Source: Chitinophaga pinensis (lineage in GTDB: Bacteria; Bacteroidota; Bacteroidia; Chitinophagales; Chitinophagaceae). Taken from it: a stretch of 14,028 nt of DNA. The notes under the pieces are model-generated. The model was not told where the DNA came from, did not search any database, and saw only the letters and a list, made by a program, of their open reading frames with translations. This document shows, one piece after another, positions 7,200 to 14,028 of the stretch. The DNA lies in contig CALQKL020000038.1 of the NCBI GenBank assembly GCA_943331145.2, positions 1-14,028 of the forward strand, read 5' to 3'. Numbering within the stretch: the first letter of the stretch is position 1; the number at the start of each line of letters is the position of its first letter. Both the position numbers and the translations under genes were made by a program.

Positions 7200-7287
7200 T
7201 CGTTAATTATTTAGGTTAAAATTCAAAAGTAAAAATTCAAAAAATGTTGATTATAACTTTTCACTTTTTAATTTTTAATTTTACTTT
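7200..7287. repeat. A/T-rich spacer with inverted and direct repeats between umuC and coaX
   Basis: AAAAGTAAAAATT (7225-7237) is nearly the reverse complement of AATTTTACTTTT (7277-7288), with one base missing, giving a possible long-loop hairpin between umuC and coaX. In addition ACTTTTCACTT occurs twice (7256-7266 and 7283-7293), the second copy spanning the umuC stop codon. This could be a weak terminator or a duplication remnant. With only A/T pairs, function is doubtful. Confidence 0.35.
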
Positions 7288-8559
7288 TCACTTCACCAAA
7301 CAAAGTTCATCCCATTTGGTGGTGAATCTATTGCTGCGTAATTCTTGTCGCATTTTCCAATTTTTTTTGGTGCCTGCGGTGGCAAATTTCAGCATATCCG
7401 TTCCCATGCCAAAGTTAACGTTATCAACGATATGCATGAGTTTTTGTGAAGCCGAAGATTCAGGCGTTTGAAAAAGATTGTATTGAACCATTGCGCAGGG
7501 TACAATATCCGTAAGTATAATGCCTGCTTTGATATACTTGCTTCCTTTTTGATACAATGCTTCTACCAAAGGCATTACATAAGCAATCAACACATTGGTT
7601 AAATAAGTAGCTGATGGTAAAGCTACGTAAGCCGATCTCGATGATGGCGCATAATGATCTTGACTTTGATAATTGTTGCTCACCAAAAAAATACTCACCG
7701 CACCTGCCGCACCACTTTGTCTGCGCAATTTTTCAGCAGCACGGGCAATGTATGTGGCAACCGCTTCTTTCAATTCTTTCAATTCAAAAACAGCTCTGCC
7801 AAACATCCTAGTGGTGGCAATCATTTTCTTTTTGATTAACGGATTTTTCATTTCAATACAAGGAATGCCATTTAATTCTTTTACCAATCTTACCCCTACT
7901 ACACCACCTAAATTTTTTCCTGCCCAGGCTTCGCTCATGTTACGTAAATCCCATGCGGTATTGATGTTAAACATGCGCAAGGTTTTTGAGCCCGCGCTGC
8001 CCACGCCCCAAATATCTTCTACCGCTGTTTTTTGTAAGGCTTCCATTTGTTGTTGGGGCGTTTGTAAAACGATTACACCTTTAGATCCTAATTTATCCTT
8101 TTTTGCCAATCTATTGGCTACTTTAGACAACACCTTAGATGGCGCTACCCCAATGGAAACCGGAATACCCGTCCACAACTCGGTGGTTTGCTTTACAAAC
8201 GTAGCGTAATCATAAAGTTTGTTTGCATCAATACCAGATAAATCCAAAAAAGATTCATCAACCGAATACACTTCTACTTCTGGTGCTACTAAACGAAGCG
8301 TATCCATTACGCGCTTGCTCATATCGCCATACAGATGGTAATTGCTGGAAAAAACAGCAACGTTATTTTTTAAAATCTCTTCTTTATTTTGATAATACGG
8401 ACCTGCCATTTGAATACCCAAAGCTTTGGCTTCATCTGTTCGAGATACGATACAACCATCGTTATTGCTGAGTACCACAACGGGCTTCCCATTTAAAATC
8501 GGCTTAAACAATCTTTCGCAAGAAGCATAAAAACTATTACAGTCAACAATTGCCTTCAT
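7288..8559 (-). CDS. umuC: Translesion DNA polymerase V catalytic subunit UmuC (Y family)
   Basis: A 423-residue Y-family polymerase, practically the same length as E. coli UmuC, which copies past DNA lesions with low fidelity. Palm catalytic residues are visible: D6 in VDCNSFYASCE and D101-E102 in YSVDESFLDL. SIGVAPSKVLSKVANRLAKK (135-154) and the helix-hairpin-helix-like IWGVGSAGSKTL (183-194) are typical. MVQYNLFQTP contains QYNLF (359-363), a good beta-clamp-binding motif where E. coli UmuC has QLNLF. The C-terminus ends in the UmuC-specific segment (NFGMGTDMLKFATAG ... FTTKWDEL). It lies 21 bp after umuD, so the two form an operon. Start is the ATG at 8559. All key residues seem present, so the polymerase should be active, in contrast to the unusual UmuD. 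Confidence 0.95.
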   Translation of the reverse strand: MKAIVDCNSFYASCERLFKPILNGKPVVVLSNNDGCIVSRTDEAKALGIQMAGPYYQNKEEILKNNVAVFSSNYHLYGDMSKRVMDTLRLVAPEVEVYSVDESFLDLSGIDANKLYDYATFVKQTTELWTGIPVSIGVAPSKVLSKVANRLAKKDKLGSKGVIVLQTPQQQMEALQKTAVEDIWGVGSAGSKTLRMFNINTAWDLRNMSEAWAGKNLGGVVGVRLVKELNGIPCIEMKNPLIKKKMIATTRMFGRAVFELKELKEAVATYIARAAEKLRRQSGAAGAVSIFLVSNNYQSQDHYAPSSRSAYVALPSATYLTNVLIAYVMPLVEALYQKGSKYIKAGIILTDIVPCAMVQYNLFQTPESSASQKLMHIVDNVNFGMGTDMLKFATAGTKKNWKMRQELRSNRFTTKWDELCLVK

Positions 8560-8580
8560 AGAAATTATAATTTACGTTGC

Positions 8581-9015
8581 CTAAGAAAATTGTTTTATCA
8601 CGTACGTTACCACGCCCCAAATGCTAAAATCAGCATACTCGCTTATTTCCATTGGCGATAGTTTTGGCGTTTCAGGAATAAGGCGAATTTTATTAATGGT
8701 TTTTTCAAACCTTCGAATGAGCATCTCGCCGTCAACCACGGCAATAATTACCTTCCCGCTTTGAGGCTTAATGCTTCTATCTACAATTACAATATCACCA
8801 TCATGAATAGACGCATTAACCATGCTGTTTCCTTGTACGCGCATAAAAAATGTGGCAGGCTTGTTTCGAATCAATTGCTCATTCAAATCAACACCCTTGT
8901 CCATATAATCATCGGTTGGCGCACCAAATCCTGTAGCATTTGCATTGGGTACGTCCAACTGCTTAAATGATTTACTGCCCTGATATCCGGCAGAAAAAAA
9001 TTGTTCTATTTCCAT
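8581..9015 (-). CDS. umuD: UmuD-like polymerase V accessory subunit (S24/LexA-like fold) with altered self-cleavage residues
   Basis: A 144-residue protein matching E. coli UmuD along most of its length (DYMDKGVDLNEQLI, ATFFMRVQGNSM, IHDGDIVIVDRS, IIAVVDGEM, IWGVVTYVIK). In the family a Ser-Lys dyad cuts the N-terminal arm to make UmuD', which partners UmuC. Here the serine is present (S64 in GNSM), but the residue 37 positions later, where E. coli has K97 in FTVKKL, is R101 in MLIRRF (codon CGA, read directly). The cleavage site, normally Cys/Ala-Gly, aligns to T28-G29, again with the E. coli spacing of 35 residues to the serine. It may therefore not self-cleave, or cleave slowly. Start is the ATG at 9015, and umuC follows 21 bp after the stop. 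Regulation may involve the dyads at 9034-9069. Confidence 0.9.
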   Translation of the reverse strand: MEIEQFFSAGYQGSKSFKQLDVPNANATGFGAPTDDYMDKGVDLNEQLIRNKPATFFMRVQGNSMVNASIHDGDIVIVDRSIKPQSGKVIIAVVDGEMLIRRFEKTINKIRLIPETPKLSPMEISEYADFSIWGVVTYVIKQFS

Positions 9016-9033
9016 AAAAATATGTTTGATTTA

Positions 9034-9069
9034 CTAAATTTATTAGCAATAATAAGCTAAATTATTTAG
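9034..9069 (-). promoter_or_regulatory. Paired 13-bp dyads upstream of umuD, candidate operators
   Basis: CTAAATTTATTAG (9034-9046) and CTAAATTATTTAG (9057-9069) share the frame CTAA-N5-TTAG; the second is a perfect palindrome around one central base. Their starts are 23 bp apart, close to two helical turns, and the first lies 18 bp before the umuD ATG. This layout suits a dimeric repressor acting on a damage-inducible umuDC operon. No repressor gene is in the window, and the A/T-rich composition raises the chance level. Confidence 0.45.
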
Positions 9070-9126
9070 TTTTTAAAAATAAATAATTGCCAATTTTTTT
9101 AGTCGGTGATTTATAAGAATAGTTGC

Positions 9127-9157
9127 TTTTGGTGATATTTAACTATTTTTATCTAGT
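9127..9157 (+). promoter_or_regulatory. Weak candidate promoter for gatB
   Basis: TTTG at 9127-9130, then 19 bases, then TATCTAGT at 9150-9157 has the spacing of the Bacteroidota promoter (TTTG, about 19-21 bp, TAnnTTTG), but the -7 element matches only in part. The rest of the 160-bp divergent region between umuD and gatB shows no other feature apart from the umuD dyads. Confidence 0.25.
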
Positions 9158-9175
9158 ATAAATAATCATTCCGCT

Positions 9176-10621
9176 TTGAGCAATAACAGTAAATACGAAT
9201 TGGTGGTTGGGTTGGAAGTGCATGCTCAGCTGATGACAAAAACGAAACTTTTTTGTAGCGATAGTGCTTCTTTTGGTGGAATGCCTAACACGCAGGTGAG
9301 TCCAATCTCATTGGCGCATCCAGGTACGCTTCCCAAAATAAACGAAAAAGCAATTGAATTGGCGGTTAAATTGGGGCTTGCGATGAACTGTGATATTGAA
9401 CACAAAAATTATTTTGCCCGAAAAAATTATTTCTATCCCGATTTACCAAAAGGTTATCAAATCAGTCAGCATTCCGCTCCGATTTGTAAAAATGGATTTC
9501 TTCCCATTTCCAGTGCTCAAGAGAAAAAAAATATCATCCTCAACAGAATACATATTGAAGAAGATGCTGGAAAAAGCATTCATGATATCGACGACAATTA
9601 TACCTGCATCGATTTAAACAGAGCCGGTGTGCCACTTTTGGAAATCGTCACTGAGCCAGTGATTCATAGCGCTGATGATGCGTTTACTTTTTTAACCGAA
9701 CTGCGAAAATTGGTTCGATGGCTTGATGTGTGTGATGGAAATATGGAAGAAGGCAGCATGCGTTGTGATGCAAATATTTCTGTTCGACCAATTGGGTCAA
9801 CATCACTCGGAAAACGTGTAGAGGTAAAAAATCTAAACAGCATTCGCAATGTAAAAAAAGCCATCGAAATTGAATTTGAAAGATTGATTTCATTAACTGA
9901 AAATGGCCAAGACATTATACAAGAAACCAGAAGTTATGATGCAGATAAAAACATCACCTTTTCGTTGAGAAGTAAGGAAGATGCGGAAGATTACCGCTAT
10001 TTTCCGGAGCCAGATTTGCCTCCATTTATTGTTACTGAAAATTACATCAACCATATAAAATCAACCCTGCCAAAATTACCTGAACAAATAAAGGCAGATT
10101 TTATGTCGTTATATCAATTGTCTGATTACGATGCGCAATCTATTTGCAGTGAAAAAGAAGACATCGAATATTTTGAAAGCCTCATCAAACATACGCAACA
10201 TTATAAAGCTGTTGCAAATTGGATGATTGGACCATTGAAACATTTTTGTAAAGAGCATGGTTTATCGTTACATCAATTTCCGCTTTCCGTTGAAAAAATT
10301 GCCGATTTAATCAGCTTTGTAGAATCTGGAAAAATCAATTTCAATAATGCTTCAGGAAGAATCATGAACGCAATGATTGAAAACAAGGCGCTATCTGCAT
10401 TTGAAGTGGCAACCGAATTAAATTTGATTCAGGAAAAAGATGAGAATGCAATTGAAATTTGGGTAGAGGAAACACTAACTTCAATGCCAGAAAAAGTGAA
10501 AGAATATAAATCTGGAAAAAAAGGACTGATTGGACTGTTTTCTGGCGATGTAAAAAAACGCAGCAAAGGAAAAGCCGATATGCAATTGGTGCAACGTTTA
10601 CTAGAACAAAAACTACATTAA
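9176..10621 (+). CDS. gatB: Asp-tRNA(Asn)/Glu-tRNA(Gln) amidotransferase subunit B
   Basis: A 481-residue subunit of the GatCAB amidotransferase, which activates mischarged Glu-tRNA(Gln) and/or Asp-tRNA(Asn) and amidates it with ammonia from GatA. Family landmarks run in order: YELVVGLEVHAQL (7-19), FARKNYFYPDLPKGYQISQ, HIEEDAGKSIHD, IDLNRAGVPLLEIVTEP, NMEEGSMRCDANISVRP, RVEVKNLNSIRNVKKAIE, ETRSYDADKNITFSLRSKE and DYRYFPEPDLPP. The YqeY-like tRNA-binding tail ends the protein. Length is normal. The start is TTG at 9176: an in-frame TAA lies at 9140-9142 and no ATG or GTG occurs between it and the conserved N-terminus. GatA and GatC are not in the window. It is divergent from umuD, and the TlpA-like gene follows 16 bp downstream. 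Confidence 0.97.
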   Translation: MSNNSKYELVVGLEVHAQLMTKTKLFCSDSASFGGMPNTQVSPISLAHPGTLPKINEKAIELAVKLGLAMNCDIEHKNYFARKNYFYPDLPKGYQISQHSAPICKNGFLPISSAQEKKNIILNRIHIEEDAGKSIHDIDDNYTCIDLNRAGVPLLEIVTEPVIHSADDAFTFLTELRKLVRWLDVCDGNMEEGSMRCDANISVRPIGSTSLGKRVEVKNLNSIRNVKKAIEIEFERLISLTENGQDIIQETRSYDADKNITFSLRSKEDAEDYRYFPEPDLPPFIVTENYINHIKSTLPKLPEQIKADFMSLYQLSDYDAQSICSEKEDIEYFESLIKHTQHYKAVANWMIGPLKHFCKEHGLSLHQFPLSVEKIADLISFVESGKINFNNASGRIMNAMIENKALSAFEVATELNLIQEKDENAIEIWVEETLTSMPEKVKEYKSGKKGLIGLFSGDVKKRSKGKADMQLVQRLLEQKLH

Positions 10622-10637
10622 TTTAACCCCATACATC

Positions 10638-11792
10638 ATGAACATCAAAAATTGTTTACTCATCATCGTTAGTGCTTTAATTTTTTCTTGCAATAATAAA
10701 AGCAAAGACCAATTTACCATAAATGGAAAAATTGAAAACGCAAAAGATCAACGTATTTATTTAGAGCAATTGTTTTTCAACGAGAAAGATATTGCAGTAA
10801 TTGACACTGCGGAAATTAAAAACGGAAAGTTTGTATTAACCGCCAAAAGCGAAGAAGAAGGCCTTTATAGAATTCGATTAGAGCAAGACAATAACGCTTC
10901 TTACTTAATTATAAATGACCAACCCGAAATTGATTTTTCAGCCAAAATAGGCAATGGTTCTGACGACAATTTTAAAAATTTAAAAGTTGAAACGCCTGGA
11001 AACAAAGCACTAAAAACTTTAATTGTAGGCCTAATGGAGAATGTGGCAACACTTGAAAAAAATGGTGCTGTTTTGGATTCATTACAAAATGCAGGCAAGG
11101 ATAGTTTATTGGCCATTGAATCGGTTAAACAAGCAAAATTAAATGAGGGGCTAACAAGTTTTTTAAACGGATATGTTTTTAAAAGTGAAGACCCAATTGT
11201 TACCATTTTTGCAATGGCAAACGCTCCAACAGAAGATAAAATTGCTATACAAAAACGCGTTGATCATCTAACCAAAAAATTCCCAAAACACAAAGGGGTA
11301 CAAGACATTATTGCGGCATACAATAAGTTTCTAACGGAGATGAATAAACCAAAACCAGCTCAGCCTGAAAAGCCTGTTGTTGGAAACATGGCGCCTGATT
11401 TTACAATGAATGATACTGAAGGAAAACCAGTTTCGTTAAGTCAGTATAAAGGGCAATACGTGCTTGTAGATTTTTGGGCAAGTTGGTGCGGACCATGTCG
11501 TGGAGAGAACCCAAATGTAGTGGCTGCATACAAAAAATATAAAAACAAAAACTTTACAGTACTTGGTGTTTCGCTTGATGAAGATAAAGACGCATGGATG
11601 AAGGCCATTCAAAAAGATGGATTAACCTGGAAACACATCAGCGATTTAAAAGGATGGCAATCTGCTGTTGTTCCGGTTTATGGAATCGAAGGAATTCCTT
11701 ACAATGTGTTGTTAGATCCAGAAGGAAAAATATTGGCAACAGAATTAAGGGAAAATGATCTTGATGCATTTTTAAGCAAAACTTTGAAATAA
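10638..11792 (+). CDS. TlpA-like thiol:disulfide oxidoreductase lipoprotein with DUF4369-like N-terminal domain
   Basis: A 384-residue envelope protein. Residues 1-18 form a lipoprotein signal ending in LIFSC (C18 lipidated). Residues about 25-120 (FTINGKIENAKDQRIYLEQL ... GKFVLTAKSEEEGLYRIRL) resemble the DUF4369 beta domain usual in Bacteroidota TlpA-like proteins. A charged, helical middle part follows, with a Pro/Lys linker near 236-247. Residues about 248-384 are a thioredoxin-fold redoxin domain: VGNMAPDFTMNDTEGKPV, VLVDFWASWCGPC with the C284-C287 active site, and the cis-Pro in GIEGIPYN (P354). It probably reduces or exchanges disulfides of exported proteins; the partner is unknown. 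The ATG at 10638 lies 16 bp after gatB and the next gene begins 36 bp later, so the three may be transcribed together. Confidence 0.9.
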   Translation: MNIKNCLLIIVSALIFSCNNKSKDQFTINGKIENAKDQRIYLEQLFFNEKDIAVIDTAEIKNGKFVLTAKSEEEGLYRIRLEQDNNASYLIINDQPEIDFSAKIGNGSDDNFKNLKVETPGNKALKTLIVGLMENVATLEKNGAVLDSLQNAGKDSLLAIESVKQAKLNEGLTSFLNGYVFKSEDPIVTIFAMANAPTEDKIAIQKRVDHLTKKFPKHKGVQDIIAAYNKFLTEMNKPKPAQPEKPVVGNMAPDFTMNDTEGKPVSLSQYKGQYVLVDFWASWCGPCRGENPNVVAAYKKYKNKNFTVLGVSLDEDKDAWMKAIQKDGLTWKHISDLKGWQSAVVPVYGIEGIPYNVLLDPEGKILATELRENDLDAFLSKTLK

Positions 11793-11828
11793 ATTTTACT
11801 TGAATTTTAATACCATTTGTAATTCAAT

Positions 11829-13943
11829 ATGGCAAAAAAAAATAAAACAGCAGATCAACCAAAAACGCCACCAGTAGTTACGGATTCAAAAAAATCAAAT
11901 CCAGAATTTGCTATTCGTATATTTTTAGCTGTTTTGGTGTTTATCCTTTATGGTCAATCCATCAACTTTGAATTTACACTAGATGATGATTTGTTTTATT
12001 TGAAACACAGCTCTGTACAGCAAGGTATTAGTGGGTTACAAGAGTTTTTCAGTTACGGCAGTTTAAATAAATTTGATGGCACCGAAGGATTACAACCTTA
12101 CCGTCCAATAACTTTATTCGTATTCGCCATTCAAAAAACACTTTTTGACAACTCTCCTGCTATGGCGCATTTAATGAATGTTTTGCTTTACATTTTGCTT
12201 TTACAAATTTTATTCTCGCTGATAAAAAAATTATTTCCAACGCTCAACGTTTATCTGATTTCCTTGATTTGTGTTCTATTTACAACACATCCCATACATA
12301 GCGAAGTAGTAGCAAGCGTAAAAAGTATGGACGAATTGCTTGCAGCGATTTTTGCTTTTTTATCTTGGAAATTTCTTTTGCCAAATGATGAAAACACAAA
12401 ACTTAAGCCAAGTGCTTTAGTCTTCGGTTTGTTGTTTTTTATGCTTGCGCTTTTATCGAAAGAAAGTGCCATTGCATTTTTAGTGATTATTCCATTGGCG
12501 CATTTTATGTTGATGCAAAAAGATTTGAAGTCAACGATTTATATGTTTGTTTCATTGGCATTTGTAGCTGGTTTATTTTTACTTTTAAGGCATCAAGTAC
12601 TTGGAAACGGAACATCTAAAGCCGATTCACAAGAACTTGAAAATGTGTTGAGCGCTACAAAGAATTTTGGCGAAAACACCGCAACAAAAGCTGTCATCTT
12701 ATTTTACTACATCAAACTTTTATTTATTCCTTGGCCACTAAATTGGGATTATTCATTCAATCAAATACCAGTTGCCAATTGGGCATCTTGGATGTCATGG
12801 CTTAGTATATTTATCTACGGCAGTTTGTTTGTTTTTGCCATTTTGAAATTCAAAAAACATCCAGTACTGTCTTTTTCAATTTTGTTTTTCTTTATTGCTT
12901 CTTCTCCAACAAACAATTTATTTATTTTAAATGGTGCTACAGTTGGAGAACGGTTTTTATTTGTGCCTTCTTTTGGGTTTGCATTAGGCATTGTTTTTTT
13001 AATGAACCACTTGTTAAATATAGATGCGCAGCAGTTTTCAGGCAAGTTTAAAAATGTGTTTATTGGGATTTTTTCACTTTTGCTTATTGTATTTTCTGGC
13101 TTAACAATGGCAAGGGTTGGCGATTGGAAAGATAATCTTTCGTTATTTGAAAAAGGGGTTGAAAGCGCTCCAAATAGCAGTCGCACTCAATATAGTTTGG
13201 CTACCGAATACCTCAACAGAGGCGAAGCACTAACGGATACCGCAGAACGAAATGAACTGCTTCGGAAATCCCTTGAACATTTTTCTAAAAGTCTTGACAT
13301 TTATCCAAAAAATAAATTATCGCATTACAATTCCAGTAAGTGTTATGCTTTTCTTAAAGATACGGCTAGTGCTATGATTCATTATCGTAAAGCTATTGAG
13401 CTTGATAATAAATACATCATGCCTTACAACAATCTTGGTGTAATTTTTCATGCTAGAAATGAATTCGACAGTGCGCAATATTACTACGAGAAAGTGTTAG
13501 AGATTGCTCCAAATGAAAATACCCCTAAAAAAAATCTGGGTGATTTGTTTTTAATGAAGGGGATTTATTTAAACAACAATGGATTTGAAGAAGCGGCAAT
13601 AGCATCTTATAAAAAAAGCATGACATACCAATCGGTTAATAATCTATTGATCTATAACAATATGGCATCAATCTATTCTTCTTTAAAAAAGTATGACAGT
13701 GCATTGATTTATTTTGAAAAAGGGTATGAAATAAATCCCAAAGATGTAATGATCATTCAAAATATTGCGGTAGTTTCTTATCTCACAAAGAACTATTTAA
13801 AAGCAATTGAGTATGCGAATAAAGCGCTTTCAATAGACAACAATCTCAAAAAAAGTTTTGGCATTTTAGCCGATACGTACACTGCAATGGGCATTACAAA
13901 AGAAGCACAACGGTATAGAGCGATGTTTGATAATGCGAAGTAG
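11829..13943 (+). CDS. Multi-spanning TMTC-like (GT-C type) membrane protein with C-terminal TPR domain
   Basis: A 704-residue protein in two halves. After a Lys-rich cytoplasmic leader (1-25), residues about 28-430 hold roughly ten hydrophobic segments. The loop after the first helix carries FTLDDD (D52-D54), followed by QPYRPITLFVFA (89-100), HPIHSEVVASVKSMDELLAA (154-173), LALLSKESAIAFL and GERFLFVPSFGFALG (373-387). This pattern resembles eukaryotic TMTC O-mannosyltransferases and their bacterial relatives, where the acidic loop is a GT-C catalytic hallmark. Residues about 450-700 form several tetratricopeptide repeats (e.g. SLEHFSKSLDIYPKN, AMIHYRKAIELDNKY, SAQYYYEKVLEIAPN, SALIYFEKGYEINPKD, KAIEYANKALSID). 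A role in glycosylating exported proteins is inference; activity, lipid donor and targets are unknown. The ATG at 11829 follows the TlpA-like gene by 36 bp. Confidence 0.82.
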   Translation: MAKKNKTADQPKTPPVVTDSKKSNPEFAIRIFLAVLVFILYGQSINFEFTLDDDLFYLKHSSVQQGISGLQEFFSYGSLNKFDGTEGLQPYRPITLFVFAIQKTLFDNSPAMAHLMNVLLYILLLQILFSLIKKLFPTLNVYLISLICVLFTTHPIHSEVVASVKSMDELLAAIFAFLSWKFLLPNDENTKLKPSALVFGLLFFMLALLSKESAIAFLVIIPLAHFMLMQKDLKSTIYMFVSLAFVAGLFLLLRHQVLGNGTSKADSQELENVLSATKNFGENTATKAVILFYYIKLLFIPWPLNWDYSFNQIPVANWASWMSWLSIFIYGSLFVFAILKFKKHPVLSFSILFFFIASSPTNNLFILNGATVGERFLFVPSFGFALGIVFLMNHLLNIDAQQFSGKFKNVFIGIFSLLLIVFSGLTMARVGDWKDNLSLFEKGVESAPNSSRTQYSLATEYLNRGEALTDTAERNELLRKSLEHFSKSLDIYPKNKLSHYNSSKCYAFLKDTASAMIHYRKAIELDNKYIMPYNNLGVIFHARNEFDSAQYYYEKVLEIAPNENTPKKNLGDLFLMKGIYLNNNGFEEAAIASYKKSMTYQSVNNLLIYNNMASIYSSLKKYDSALIYFEKGYEINPKDVMIIQNIAVVSYLTKNYLKAIEYANKALSIDNNLKKSFGILADTYTAMGITKEAQRYRAMFDNAK

Positions 13944-14007
13944 GGGTTGAAGAGGATTAAGAAGTTTGTGATGTTTGAGACGTTTAAGGGGTTGATATAT
14001 TCGAAAG

Positions 14008-14028
14008 TTTGTTGTTTGTTGTTTGTTG
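14008..14028. repeat. Short tandem repeat (TTTGTTG)x3 at the right edge
   Basis: Three perfect copies of the 7-mer TTTGTTG run up to the window end, so the array may continue. It lies 65 bp after the last stop codon. The stretch 13944-14007 before it is G-rich on this strand (GGGTTGAAGAGGATTAAG...) and shows no gene or hairpin terminator. Intergenic function is unknown. Confidence 0.6.

Noticed and set aside
7673..8209. 178-codon open frame on the plus strand
   Set aside because: It lies entirely inside umuC on the opposite strand and shows no protein-like motif; umuC is certain.
9016..9175. E. coli-type LexA box (CTGT-N8-ACAG) before umuD
   Set aside because: No such sequence was found between umuD and gatB; only the CTAA-N5-TTAG dyads are present.
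12815..13186. 123-codon open frame on the minus strand
   Set aside because: It is antisense to the well-supported TMTC-like gene and has a Lys/Asn/Pro-rich random-like composition.

Overview
The window looks like chromosomal DNA from a member of the Bacteroidota, most likely a Chitinophagaceae/Sphingobacteriia-type organism. The evidence is low GC, A/T-rich spacers without Shine-Dalgarno sequences, a TonB-dependent receptor with an N-terminal carboxypeptidase-regulatory-like domain, a TlpA-type lipoprotein with a DUF4369-like front half, and a CoaX / outer membrane protein / LptC gene block. The genus assignment is inference. No tRNA, rRNA, CRISPR array, transposase or phage gene was found.

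Layout. Everything from 1 to 9015 reads on the minus strand; everything from 9176 to 13943 reads on the plus strand. Read in the direction of transcription, the minus-strand part is umuD-umuC (9015-7288), then coaX - outer membrane protein - lptC (7199-4505), then a gene-free stretch of about 300 bp with REP-like hairpins, then a complete arsenic resistance operon arsR-arsM-acr3-arsC (4178-1439), and last the first 443 codons of a TonB-dependent receptor that leaves the left edge. The plus strand carries gatB (TTG start), a TlpA-like lipoprotein, and a TMTC-like multi-spanning protein with C-terminal TPRs. It ends in a short TTTGTTG tandem repeat at the right edge.

How the genes work together. 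ArsR would repress its own operon through a perfect 28-bp palindrome that runs into its start codon. ArsC reduces arsenate to arsenite, Acr3 pumps arsenite out, and ArsM methylates the remainder. UmuD and UmuC form a polymerase V-like translesion synthesis pair, with two 13-bp dyads in front of umuD that could be operators. CoaX makes 4'-phosphopantothenate for CoA, and LptC serves LPS export. GatB is the tRNA-binding subunit of the tRNA amidotransferase.

Most noteworthy points. (1) UmuD appears to lack the catalytic lysine (Arg instead) and has Thr-Gly where the self-cleavage site is normally Ala/Cys-Gly. (2) CoaX has Gly and Asn where the D-x-G-T-x-x-T-x-D motif normally has aspartates. (3) There is an unusually long perfect operator at arsR. 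(4) There are paired dyads at umuD. (5) REP-like hairpins mark the junction between the housekeeping block and the ars operon. I did not find a convincing wholly new system; the gene families here are known ones with some unusual details.
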